A stretch of DNA of 64,000 nucleotides from Limonium bicolor (taxonomy: Eukaryota > Streptophyta > Magnoliopsida > Caryophyllales > Plumbaginaceae). Positions 20,567 through 32,700 of the stretch are shown here, in pieces. Positions within the stretch are counted from its first letter, which is position 1, and each line of letters opens with the position of its first letter. A model generated the notes under the pieces. That model worked only from the letters and a program-made list of their open reading frames with translations. It was not told where the DNA came from and did not search any database. The translations under genes were made by a program, and so were the position numbers. The DNA is taken from assembly GCA_023374045.1 (NCBI GenBank), contig CM041783.1, forward strand, positions 90,183,298-90,247,297, given 5' to 3'.

Positions 20567-23500
20567 ATGGCTGATCAGGACATGGCTGATGCAGAGTTCG
20601 ATTTATTTTGTCGTGAGGAGGAGGAAAATGAGCAGCGAATGGTACCGGTCCCATCTACATCTGCCGCTGCTGCTGTTGCCCCATCCACATCTGCCTGCTG
20701 TTGTCCCATCCACATCTGCCGCTGTGCTGGCCCTTCCATGAGTGCACCTTCTACGAGTGCTACTCAGAGACCCAGAGGTAGAGGTCCGACCCGTGGGTTG
20801 AAACTGCAGAAAGAGGATCAGATTAGTCTTCTGTGGGACCAGTATGGGAGGTATGGTGGGGGCAGCAGGTCAGAGTTCGGTAGTATGCTAGGGACTCTGG
20901 CCAGATCACATTGCTGCATCAACCACACATGGAAACAAGTCCCGCAAGAAGTAAAGGAGACCATCTGGAAGAAGGTGCAAGAACGGTACAAGATCCCAGA
21001 AGAAGTGAAGAAGACCGTTCTTTCTTTGGTGGCCGGCAAAGCTAAATCATTCCGCCACTACTTGGTTGAGCATTGGATCAACAGGGTGCCCCCACGTGAG
21101 CCTCCGCCGTATGTTGTGTACAACGGCATGATCACTGAAGAGGAGTGGAAGGAGTTCGTTGAGCGGCACGCCACCCCCGAGTTCAGGGTATGTTTGTGTG
21201 TACTCTTTTCTTAATTAATGCTCATAATGCTTTATCCCTGATTTTCTAATTAATTTCCTGTTGTACTTTCTTAACAGCAAGTACAAGAACAAGCACGGCA
21301 AAACCGTGAAGCTAATCTCTACCCCCACACCATGGGACGAAGGGGATATGTGGGCAGCCTCGAGGGATGGAAAGAAGCTGGTTTGCTGACACGGAGGAAC
21401 GAGGATGGAAGTGAATGCCCGATCGAGGATGTCTCTGAGGCGAGGAGGGTGCAGATGTACATACTGGGACGCCAGAAAACGACCAGCGAAGGTCAGAGGA
21501 TATTTCCTAATGCTGCGATGGAACAACTGGCTAACCAAATTGTAAGTATTTGAAAGTAGCTGTTAAATAATTTACTTATATACTCAAGTGTTTGTTGATC
21601 TTAAATTTAGTGTTAACTTCTTTGAAAATTGGACAGTACGAAGCGGCACAGAGAGGAGAAGTAGACTTACACGCTCCTCCTTCTCAAGACGACGCGCTCA
21701 ATCAAATGCTTGGGAAGAAGGATCACCCGGGGCGTGTTAGAGGATTTGGGGGAGAAGTACGTCAGAAGAACGTATTCCCGCCATCTGCTAGGAAGGGTCA
21801 GATGAGTGCTGCTGAAGTCGAGGCGATGGTAGAGCGTAAGTTCGCTGCTGAGCGCCAAGCTAATGACGAGAAACAGGCTGCTGAGCGCCGGGCTATCGAG
21901 GAGAGGCTGCAGGAAGCGTTGAATGCGATTGCACATGCGACTACTCAGCAGCAGCAGCTAGATCCTCCTCGACTGTCTTCCTCGTCTAGTTGTGCTCCGG
22001 CCGCTGACCCGTACCCGTTTGCCAACATCCAGGTTAACTTTGTTTACCTATTTTTCTCCTAAAATAAAGTTATTTAAATAGTATTAGATTGGACTCACTT
22101 ATTTATTTCACGTATTATCTCTGTTTATTAAAGGAGCAAAAAAAATGTCGTCTCCAAATACCATTAGACGGGCACCCTGTAGATGCGGCCTACGGGACGG
22201 TGTTGTCATCAGGTCCACTCACGCTCATCAGTTTCGTACGTCTACCCCCATTCTACGCGCGTGTGACCTTGGACCTGATAGTTGATGGATTTGAGCATGC
22301 ATACTTCCGATGGCGTTTGACAACAAATGCACGCTGATCGAAGCGAAGGGAGACATATTGCCCTGGCCAGCATGTTATATTGCTGTCACCGATGAGGTAA
22401 GACTGTTTGACAACCATTTAGTATCTAATAAAATGCATTATTTAGCATTAAGTGTCTAATCTAATCTATTATAGATCCCTGAGCTTCCTCGCCGCGTAAC
22501 CCGGCCCAGACTAGAAGAGACCAGCGCGCCGGTGAATCCTGATCTCCCTGAGCTTCCTCGCGCGTATCCCGGCCCAGAGAAGAAGATCTGCGCGCCGGCG
22601 AATCCTGTCAGAAGTACAAGGGTATGTTCTAGATAATTGTTTAATGTTACTATAATAATCAATTAGTAATTATCTTTACATTGATGCTTTACTGTTTGTG
22701 TGTGAAGGGTAAGAATCCAGTGAGTCGGGGTGCGAAAGGTAAGATCCAGCGCCCGTCCGGGTCGCACCAGGACTTCTGAGGCGCCTAAAAATAAGCTCGC
22801 ACTGCCACAAAAACTTGTTAATGTTTTGGGGGCCAAGCAGATGAATCTCTACGACAAGATCATGTTGAAGTCATCTCAAACTAACAACTTCATGATGACG
22901 CTTCCAAAGTCGATGTTTCACTACGAAGAAGATATGATGACGGCAATCAACTTTGAGGACATCTGAGAGATGATGTGGGAGATTATCTGAACATTAACAT
23001 TATTCAAGCTTATCTAAAGTAAGTGTCTTTCCTCATACTGTAAAAACATATAGAATAAGTATCTATGAAGTTGCATTGGCTAACGTTTTATAGTACATGT
23101 GATATAATAGATGTCTGCTTGAGAGATGTGTTGAGAAGGACATGACCTGCATTACTGCGGTGTGCCCGGAGCGTTTATCGTACGACAATGTCACTAGGGA
23201 CCCAGGTTTTGTGACTACATGATTCATGTCTTCAATGTTGTTGATCAATAGAATAAATTATTCATTCTAATGCCGTATCACCAAACGTGAGTTCTAATAT
23301 AAAATTACATACTAATTAGCTAACTTTGTTACCTTCATTTCTCATTTCATTTTGTATTTGACATTGTAGCCACCACTGGGCTTTGTTTATATTCTGCGCT
23401 GCCACCGCTACTCTGCTTGTTCTAGATCCACTAGGGCAGTGGAAAGAATTCAACACTGAAGACTTAATCAAAGAGTAAGTTTTTATTACTATTTAATTGT

Positions 23501-24006
23501 TTGTAAGTTTTTTGAACCAAAATTAATGTACTTGTTCATTTTGCTAAACGCTTTTGTTAATATATGTAACAGTTGTTACAAAAAAACCCCTCAGGGAGAG
23601 TTTGGTGATTTGACCGTCAATTACATCAAGGTTTGGTAATTCATGTATTTCATTCGTGCTGCTATTATCTTTCTACAATTGTTTTACATTTGTGAATTTT
23701 GGTGATTTAGTGCCCTACCCAAAAGGATTCTAAGAGTTGCGGGTACTACGTGTTGCGGTATATGTACGAGTTCTGCGGGTACTTCCCAAGTTTTAAGAAT
23801 GATATTGACAAGGTAATACGAACGCTGTCTTGTATTTAATTCTTTCGGCAGATTTTTGTGTCTTTATCTTAATCTCATTATGTTTTCCATTCCTTTTCTT
23901 GTTGCAGATTAAAGAGCATTATGCCAGATTCAAGACTTATGCTCCTGCTGACTTGTTGCATGTCAGAGAGAGCATGGCAGCCATGTTTATGAGAATGGAG
24001 TGGTAG
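20567..24006 (+). pseudogene. Second CACTA gene: TNPA-like (Transposase_24) protein with C-terminal Ulp1-like protease domain, probably frameshifted
   Basis: Exons I can place: 20567-21187, 21278-21541, 21637-22032, 22134 to about 22396, 22475-22621, then a less certain middle (about 22707-23020), and 23370-23474, 23573-23630, 23711-23812, 23908-24006, most with GT..AG borders. The first three encode a Ser/Thr/Ala-rich head, a plant En/Spm Transposase_24 domain (GRGPTRGLKLQ... HTWKQVPQEVKETIW) and a charged coiled-coil-like segment (MVERKFAAERQANDEKQAAERR). The last four encode a C48/Ulp1-type core: HHWAL, LDPLG and the Gln/Cys box TQKDSKSCGYYVLRYMYEF, ending MFMRMEW. Catalytic His, Asp, Gln and Cys are all present. 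Frame breaks near 22310 and 22960 could be real or sequence error. Its role may be end-binding plus de-SUMOylation, which is inference. Confidence 0.8.
22475..22612 (+). repeat. Tandem duplication within an exon of the second CACTA gene
   Basis: Two imperfect copies of about 68 bp, both beginning TCCCTGAGCTTCCTCG and ending GCGCGCCGGYGAATCCTG, lie head to tail. Confidence 0.7.
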
Positions 24007-24009
24007 ACT

Positions 24010-24505
24010 AGCTAGCTGCTGCTGTAACATATATTTTTTGTTAGTTGTTGCTCTGATTCTGTTAGTTGCTGCTGCAACAGATTATATTGTGTAACAAATT
24101 ATATTTTTTGTTAGTTGCTCTGATTCTGTTTGTAATGAATTATGCTAGCTGCTGCTGTAACAGCTTCTAGCTGTTGTATTGAATGTTTCTGTTGCAATTG
24201 TGCGCAGAAATGAATTTGCAATTGTTATCTCTGTTGCAATTGTGTAACAGATTGAATATGTTACAGATTTTCGATCTGGTGCTTTATTAGATGTTATCTT
24301 TGTTGCAATTGTGTAACAGATTGAATATGTTACAGATTTTCGATCTGGTGCTTTATTAGATGTTATCTCTGTTGCAATTGTGCGCAGAGAATGAATTTGT
24401 GTAGTTGGTATTTGATTCAGGTGGTTCAATTGTGTAGTTTCTGCCCTCTGTTGCTTATCTGTTACAATTCTGTCTCTGTTGCAATTGTGTAGATTTGTAA
24501 AAAAA
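24010..24505. repeat. CACTA 3' non-coding tail with short direct repeats
   Basis: After the stop codon come repeated GTTAGTTGCTGCTGTAACAG-like units, then two direct copies of about 72 bp (TTGCAATTGTGTAACAG..GATTTTCGATCTGGTG..TTATTAGATG) at about 24230-24365. Reverse-strand open frames here simply translate these repeats. Confidence 0.7.
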
Positions 24506-24875
24506 AATTACACTTTAGATTACGGTTCTAACAATAACCGTAATCTAAAGTCCTTTGGGCGCGCGCGCCAAAAGACTTTAGATGACAGTTATTGCCAAAA
24601 CCGTCATCTAAAGTGTCGACTTTACATTACGGTTATTTATAAAACCGTGATCTAAAGTCCTTTGGTTCGCGCGCGCCAAAGGACTTTAGATCACGGTTTT
24701 ACAAATAATCGTAATGTAAAGTCAATGACACGCGGGCTGGAAAAGGGACTTTAATTACGGTTTTAAACCGTAATTAAAGAAACGCCATCTTTATTGACGC
24801 CCGTGTAGATTACGGTCCAGAACCGTAATTATACACGGTTTTGGACCGTAATTAATGGGTCGCGTTCCACCAGTG
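24506..24875. repeat. CACTA right subterminal and terminal repeat region
   Basis: Many ACTTTAGATNACGG motifs in alternating orientation form two palindromes around GGGCGCGCGCGCC-like (about 24520-24620) and TTCGCGCGCGCC (about 24625-24725) centres, followed by TTTAATTACGG repeats and the terminus CGCGTTCCACCAGTG. Confidence 0.85.
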
Positions 24876-24878
24876 TCA

Positions 24879-27800
24879 GTAAAAAGGTAATCCTTTTTAC
24901 GAGGTCATGTGAGGAATAATTCCTCTAAATAAAAATACAATCAGCTCCAATTTCATTTTATCCTAAGGCCTCTATCCATAGTGTGATTTACTTGTGACCA
25001 CTGGTAGGGAGTTTCAGGAATCATCCTACCCTGATGTGATCAGCATCAGTGTAAAACTATCCTTCCACCCCAATTTGTGTTCGGTTTCCCTTGATCCCTA
25101 GAAAATCAAGTTCCACCTCCCACGTCATTTTCAAACATCAGATAATTCACTCATGTCCAATTTTCTATCTTTTTAGTTCTTCTAATCATAATCAATACAT
25201 CTCCCAAGTGTGGACTAAGTCCATCCAAACATTCCCGATTCATTTCTTAGTAATTACCTCAAGACTTATATTCCTACTAAGTTCTATAACCGTCCCATAC
25301 CAATTCTCACCATCTTATATCTCATAGCATTACAATTTCCTTCCTCATACTCATATCAAATTGTATCTCATAATGTTATCTTATTCTTATCTCACACATA
25401 GTCTCATAACGACTCATACCTCATATATTCCTTATTTCTTAAGTCTCCTTAATCCTCTTCCTTAATTCTCTTAACTTGTACTCACACCGGAGTTAACAAG
25501 ATATGTACTTAATATGTATGGTATTCACATCTTCTGTGTGCAATAACCATGATTTATCTCAAGATGTTTATGTAAAACATATTCTCAAATTATTTTGTGC
25601 TATGCACACCGTAGTTTATGTACTCAGTACACAAACATACGCTAAGCGGTTTTCGCTCTACCCCCCTTAAAATGGATTACGCCCACGTAATCAGCAGTAT
25701 ATCATCCTTGAACATAAGTTCAAGATGTCTAATTCTCACCAAGTATTCTAGCTTCCAGTCGTCGATCTCACTTACGATTCAATCAGAGGGTCATAACTAT
25801 GCTAATGGCTTAGTCTCTGCATCGAGGATTCTTAATGGTACTTATACCATATTCTCAACTTAGTTTGGTCTAACCTCAAAGGTACTGGTCTGCTAGCTTT
25901 CGCTGCGCAACTCTGATAATCTTAGGCTTAACTGCTTTTCTTATACTTCATGGTATTATATATCCTCCTGCCTTCTTACAGTTTAGGAATATTGGTCTCT
26001 CAATGGACACGTGTTATCTTTATATATACACGGCCTTAATGAGTTGTAGCTCGTCTATCCATTCTCCTTGAAGGTCTTATGCTCATACTCTTAGTATTTT
26101 CTCGAATGTCTAAATTGTTCTCCCCAACTGACCTTTGGTCTGAGGATGATCCTTAGTCTAAAACTACTGTTTAGTGCATATTGCGCTTTACAGTCTTAAT
26201 CCCTTACATCTTAAGACATGTCCAATGTCTGTACTTAACAATTCGTGCTCTTCGCACTTCATAGTCCTTAATTATTTGTTCTCTGGTTCCTCTGTGTTGC
26301 TGGTTCAACTGAATTCTTCTCTTTGACTGTCTGTGGTAGTAGCTGCTCTCGTGTGATCTTGCGTCGTTGTCCGTGGTACGGAGTTGACTACCTCCCGTGT
26401 TCCTTACACGACTCGTCTACATGCATGGGGTACCTTACTGGTACATTACTACTTACCCAACTAACTCATAAATGAGCATGTTAGGCCTGCAAGCCCCTGT
26501 GGGGTGCAGTCGTCCCACGTCTCGTTTTAGTAAACTTATAGTGTCCGTCACACGTTTAGCTATTGCTAATTATGAAGTATTCTGTTGTCGATCTCCTCTT
26601 TCATCGTTCCATAATAACATTTATTGTTCTTCTTGAAGTTAATCAAGGGAAGTCTATTTACTGTGTTCTTGGGTATGGTATGCTCCAGCTCCTTTCTGTA
26701 TTCCGTATTGATTCTATTTCTTAGTAGATTAGGTCTCTTTCCATAGAGCCTCTTATCTTCTTTCTCATATTTGTTCTACTAGGAATGCACTTCTAGTTCC
26801 ATGAGGAATGGGTAGTGTGCTTCCTGTGAAATCTTACCTAACTAGGTCCAGACTACTGGCATCAATGCTCAGTTCGTCTACCATCTTATTTCCTTACTTA
26901 TACTGGTCTTAACTCATAAATCTAATTGCCTCGGTGTCAATATTTGACGGCTCATACATAATGGTCGCCTTACCGCGTACCATGACTTAAACCACTTATC
27001 TAACTATTGTACTCACGACCACTACTATCGTGGTAGTTTGCCCATTCATGGTGCAACCCCTTATTCACTTATTCTCATGTCTTACCTTATACTCACTCCC
27101 TTCTTGGCGTGAACACACTGGGAGTTCTCTCATTCTGGTGTATGGCGGTTGCCGTACTGCGTTATAAAATAGTTGACTCTTGATGTAAAGATGTTCTGCT
27201 CCAATCTCAGATTCGTAAGTAGGCTAATTTCTTTCGCTTTCTTTCATCCTTAGTGATGTTATCTACCATGTGATTTAATTGGTTACTGAAGAAATTATCC
27301 ACTGAATCACAGGCTCTTCTGAGCATTGATTAATTGTCGTGCCATAATGTGCAGTCACAATGTTTATCTCTGACCATTACTAATTCTTACATCCTGGGTG
27401 TTGGATATGGGGTCTATCTGTGCAACCTTCCTTATTACTCAAGTGTATCTGGTATGTTCTAAGGTAATCTCAAGGTTCATAGTTTCCACTTTCTAAATAA
27501 AGTGTATTTTATCTCTAATAGGTAAAAGCCCTTTTGAGGGGTTCATTCCCACTCATGGCCTCACAACAAGGAGAGGTATCCCCACCCTAAAAGGCATGGT
27601 TTGGTCTCCGCTCCTGTCCTCAGCATTATCTCAATATTCTCATTGGTACCCTTTCTTGGTAATGTTCTTCCCAATCTAAGTTATAGGTTTGGTAACCGTT
27701 CATATCTACAAATTGTAGTCCCTTCGTGGCTTAAACAAGCTCTCTTATAACTTACTGCGCCTCGGCTCTGATGTGGTTAACATCCTTGGCTCGTAGGCTC

Positions 27801-29744
27801 TTAATGCTTAACGTCTCAGTTCATTATTTGTACTCTTACTCATCTGCAGGTCATCCCTATAAGATTCTGGTTCTTTGATCACTATCCACCGTTAGGTTAC
27901 ATACTAAATGTAGTATCGGGTTTCATGATAAGTTGCTGCATCCTGCTTCATGCTAGGGAAGTTGTTCAGGTGTTCCGAGGTTACTTAATGTCTTTGACAA
28001 TGCTGTCATTTTACTAGACTTATGTCTTTTAATAGTCAAGGTTAGGTTCGTATTAGGCGTTTGCCTTACGGTGTCCAAGTTGGATATCATCCTGTCGTCT
28101 TATACTTCCATCTCAACGCTTCGTTCAACTTCTGTTGATTACGCCACCCTTTGATGATCAATCTTACTTGGGTGTTAATGAGTTAAACAAACAGTGTTAA
28201 CTGTCATTCATCAGTTGTTCGGCTCGACTATGCCCACTTTGTGGGGGTAGTCCTCTGAGCTTTCCTTTTTCAGGGTTGTACGACTTTAATCCTTGGTAGG
28301 TTATAGCTTACGTTTATTTCTTTTATCCTTGTTTTCTGGGTTTTCTAACATCTTCATTGAAGAATGCTTACTACTGGTATTCTTAGTGATCAGTCTGGGA
28401 GTCTTATCCCATCCTTGTTGGAAGTCGTTCAGTCGACTACCTTTATCGTATCTTTTGATACATTCCATGAACGTTGTTACTTACATAGTGTATTTGCTCG
28501 GATCGTTGAGCGATCATTTAGGTTCCTCTTTGAGATCCGGGCTGGTGTTCTTACCGCACTGTCGGTTGTTGTTGTCGTAGTATGTTGTATTGTTGCTAAC
28601 ATCCATATGGTCTAATATTATGTCCAAGTTCAGCTCCCGGCTGACTGGTGTGTCACCTCATCTCATCATGGTCAGGCCGTCGGGCCTTTCCATGGTCTTA
28701 TTTTTCTGTTCTTATGGATTTACGATCCGGTATTAATATGTGCTACAACTGTAGCGTTCTCCTATTTTTCCATGATGGCTTTCCGTGTAGCTTAACCGTG
28801 GTAGCACTTGCTATGGCAAGTGCGCCATGCAGGATGGGCTATTGGTGCAAGGTACATTGATAGCGATACTTCCTTCTAATTCCCATGTAATTGGTAGTTC
28901 TCGGGACTCCTTCGGTAATCTCTTATTTGGATAACTGGCCATTCGGCAGTTTCCTTGTTGTTTGACAGTACTGTCATTTACCAGGGCGTTCCTCTTTCTA
29001 AGGGAACCCCTTAATATTTTCTTATATCTTAATCCTCGCTCCTGTCTCCACACATTTTGTTGTGGTTACCCAGTAATGATTCTCCTTTAGGCACTACATC
29101 GTAGCCCTATTTCGGTATACAATTATATGAGTTCCTATCATCGTCCGCATTATGCTGGCCAGGTTTTATAACCTTCCTCGTAATATGGGGTTTGGAGTTC
29201 CCGTTTCTAACTAGACTTTCCAGTAATCTCAATCCTCATGCTTTGTATTATCTCACTGTTATGCTCTCTCTGACCGCTGTCCGGTACTCATGTCTCTTAT
29301 CATTTCCTTATCCATTGCACGCGTAGTGCTTTCCTTACCATTGGTATCGCGGGTTATTTCGACTGTGTAGCATGTCGACCCATGTTGCCGGTAATTACCG
29401 TTCCCTTATTGATAGAATTCCATAGGTAGCGCCTGTTTCTCTGTTGCGCTCCATTAAAAACCTCCAAGTTCTCCATAACTGTTGTGCAACAAGATGTTTC
29501 TCGTACTGCTTTTTGTTAGCTAACTGCCAGATCGGGTTTTTCTGAGTAAGAGAAGGCTTTCTTCTATCTGGCGTTTGTTCCACATATTTAAGGTTAGGGA
29601 TGTGGAGGGCGGGCCTAGGTACTATAGATATCCGGTAAACTCCGGGAAGTCCTGGCTAACGCACCTCTCACTCTATCTGTTAACCCTTAACCCATAACTC
29701 AATCTCAACCTCAATATTCTCCTAAGTTCGGTATTTCTTGTCTT
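24879..29744 (-). other. Element E interior, non-coding but conserved with element C
   Basis: No gag, protease, RT, RNase H or integrase motif found in any frame. The longest open frames (for example 28293-28580, 28811-29053, 29395-29583) have no recognisable homology. On the minus strand it is colinear with element C (45541-50250): shared text includes CCCGATCTGGC, GGGTCGACATGCT, GCACTTGCCATGGCA-like text and the TGATGCTGATCACATCAGGGT block near 25035. Conservation without coding points to a LARD-type family. Confidence 0.7.
25656..25672 (-). promoter_or_regulatory. Second polypurine-like tract inside element E
   Basis: On the minus strand TTTTAAGGGGGGTAGAG. The identical 17-mer is in D at 61573-61589 and a one-base-shorter form in C at 49272-49287. 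In E it stands about 1.17 kb (CACTA excluded) before the tract that touches the 3' LTR. Confidence 0.6.
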
Positions 29745-29774
29745 CAGAGCGTAACTACACTCTGATACCACTTT
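29745..29774 (-). promoter_or_regulatory. Primer-binding site and hairpin of element E
   Basis: CTCTGATACCA (29760-29770) is the complement of TGGTATCAGAG, the initiator-Met tRNA site, four bases from the 5' LTR. CAGAGCG..ACTCTG flanks form the same hairpin as in A and C with one mismatch. Confidence 0.85.
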
Positions 29775-32700
29775 TGTAACACCCCAACTCAATCCAGATG
29801 TAGTCTCGCAACTTAACAGTATATATATAAACATGTCACAGCGGAATTCCTTACAATCCAGGACCTTGCCACGGTCTGTCTACAGAATATACCGAACATT
29901 AGTACAACAATCTTAACCATTTACATATCCTTCTTACAACCCCCTCACATCCTATACATCTTACTAACTCAATTGCCATACGAGTGTACAAGCACAACTC
30001 GTAGGCCACACTTAACCCGTAACACTTGTACCCCTTCTTACTCTCGCGACGGCTGCCTCCTGATGTACCTGTGTAGTAAAAACAGCCCCCAAAGGGGGTC
30101 AGCACGAATGCTGGTACGATCCCCTCATGGCCCCCAAGCTAACGTGGCTACGACGACTAATTGTCGATAGCATGGAGGTTGATTAAATGCACAACATAAT
30201 AGTAAATGCTGTAAACAACAATCCATATATGGACAATCAAAGTTCACACACAATGAACGACTTAAATGCGTTCCCTTAATTAGAGAGTTAGTTGTTTAAC
30301 TCCTTCAGTAATGTTCCCTCTTAATCTTAGTCCGCCCTTATCTCACCTCAATCTTAGTCTTATCTTAATCTTAGAAACAACCATCCTTTAATAAGGAGTG
30401 GATGTAGCTTATCTTAATCTTAATAATACAAACCATCCTTTAAAGAGGAATGGTTGCAACTCATCTTAACCTTACCTTAATCTTAAACTTAACAATACAA
30501 ACCATCCTTTAGAAAGGAATGGTTGCCACTCATCTTAACCTTACCTTAGTCTTAATCTTAACTTAATCTCAATATACAAACCGTTCCTGGAAGGGAATGG
30601 TTGTAGCTTAATTCGAACCTGGGATTTAGGTGATCCCACCGCACCATCTTAATGCCACCTACTCTGGACGGGAGTCCAGCGCAGCTGAGCCGGCAACCGG
30701 CCCTAGGCTACAAGTCCGAAGACAAGTCCTTAAGCGGAAGTCGAATCTGCTATAGATACCGACCCCCTTTCCTTAGCATGCATGACCGGAGTTCGGTCCC
30801 GGGTTTCCTCACTCAAGTTCCAGTTAGTAGTCATCTCAAGACTATGTTTGTTGGTTAACCTCTTTCGGTTCGTATCGTCCCTTATTAGGGGGCGTTCCTT
30901 AGTCTCACTCAATTCCTTACTAAACATTGGTTAGTAAGTTCTCACGGTATGTTGTGTTAGTTTTTAAACATCACACAACAATACAATCAATATAATATAT
31001 TCCGGTTGCATGCTTTATCTTGTTTAGTGAGCACACAAAAACAAATAGCACACAAGCCGAGGGACACCTCGTTAGCAAGCAGGTCACAAGAGAACTGTAC
31101 CGTTCACCGTTGGTCGTCCGGCTGCTTACTCTCTTCCGGAGTCCAAATTCCGAGTCCTAAAACATTCATTCAGTTTTAGGTTATTAATTACTTAACTTAA
31201 TTCAACTTACTTAACCTACTTAACTTACTTAACGATCCCCACTATCACCTCTTAAGTCTTACAACTTAATCTTACAACTTAACCTTAAACTTTTAAGTTT
31301 ATACTTAACTTAACTTAATCCCTTAAGTTCTTAGGGTCCTAATCGTTACCACCCTACCAAAGGTATACCTTATTACCTATTACCATCCTTAGAATTCAAA
31401 ATTTCTTTTTTTTTTATATATTTTTAGGCTCGACCGAACTTCCGACCGACCTTACCTAAGGTCGGTCCATTCCAGAACAAATTACCGCTTGAAAATTCTA
31501 CCCCGACCGACCTTGCAAGTCTGGTCCCAAGGTCGGTCCATTCCCGAGAGTTTCCCCCGTGGGAAATTTAAGCTCGACCGAACTTTCCAAGTCCGGTCCC
31601 ATGTTCAGTCGATTCCAGAGACTCAATTCCTTCACAAATTACAAGCCCGACCGAACTTGCAAGTCCGGTCCCCAAGTTCGGTCGGTTCCAGAAACTTTCT
31701 CCGGCAGTGTAAACTGAGCTCGACCGACCTTGCAGGTCCGGTCCCAAGGTCGGTCGGCTCCAGAACCTTATTTCTAAATTCCCATTTGACTCCAAACTTC
31801 TCCACAAGTTCCCCCATGTGTTCTAATACCATTAGGCACTTAAACTCACCTTAGAACTTCCACCAAACTCTCCTAAAACAAGTTACAAAGATCTTCTTAA
31901 ACATTTACTAAATTCTTACAAACACTCCTAACACTTATCATATAATTCCTTACATTACCAACTTGTAACCTTACCAAAACTTCTACTATCCAAGGTGTTT
32001 CTTTTCAACCCATATAACTCCTCCTTAACATTATTGCACTCCATCTTTGCTTGTTAAACCTTCCAAGGTTATCTTGCATGTCCATGCACAATTTCTCTTC
32101 TTTTCACTTGTTACTCATCACTCTTAAACTCTTAAGCTTGCTTATACATTTCTTTCCATTACCTTAATACCTTGACATTGTTCTTCTTTTACCTAAGTCC
32201 TAAATACTCAATTACATTCTCTTGATTCCTAAATCCTTCAAAGTAATGCCTAAGTCATTATAACTCATTATAATACTAGATCTCACCCCTTTTTCATCAA
32301 GACAACCTCTAAGACTTCCTAGTACTTCCTTAGTCATTAAATTCCCTTAGGACATATCTTAATCACCTTAAGCATTACACCTTCTCCTTAAACTTATGCA
32401 CAAGTCTTACATTCCTCATCTCATGATTTTGGTGTGTTCAAAAACACTCACCAATCCTCCAATTCCTCCTAGACATCTCTAGGTCATTCTAAACCTCAAG
32501 AACTCCTTAGTTAACTAATCTCCACTCAAATTCCTCATAATGACTCCTAGTAAATCCTAGGTCATATTAATTCACCACCATCACCTAAACACTTATTTTC
32601 TACTCAAATTTCGCCATAGCTCCTCTAGTATATTCTCTTGCCCAAATGCGTTGTTTTTCTCACACAATAATCTCACGCACACCAAGTCCTTTCTCATCTT

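Larger units (their letters stand above)
14706..24875 (+). mobile_element. Complete CACTA (En/Spm, CMC) DNA transposon, 10,170 bp
   Basis: Ends are CACTAGTGGAACGCGA and, inverted, CACTGGTGGAACGCGA, flanked by TCA duplications. Both subterminal regions are packed with ACTTTAGATNACGG motifs in both orientations. The interior holds an intact 1089-codon transposase gene and a second multi-exon gene with a Ulp1-like C-terminus. The transposase is open throughout, so the copy could be young and possibly able to move or to supply transposase; the second gene carries apparent frameshifts that may limit autonomy. Confidence 0.95.
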
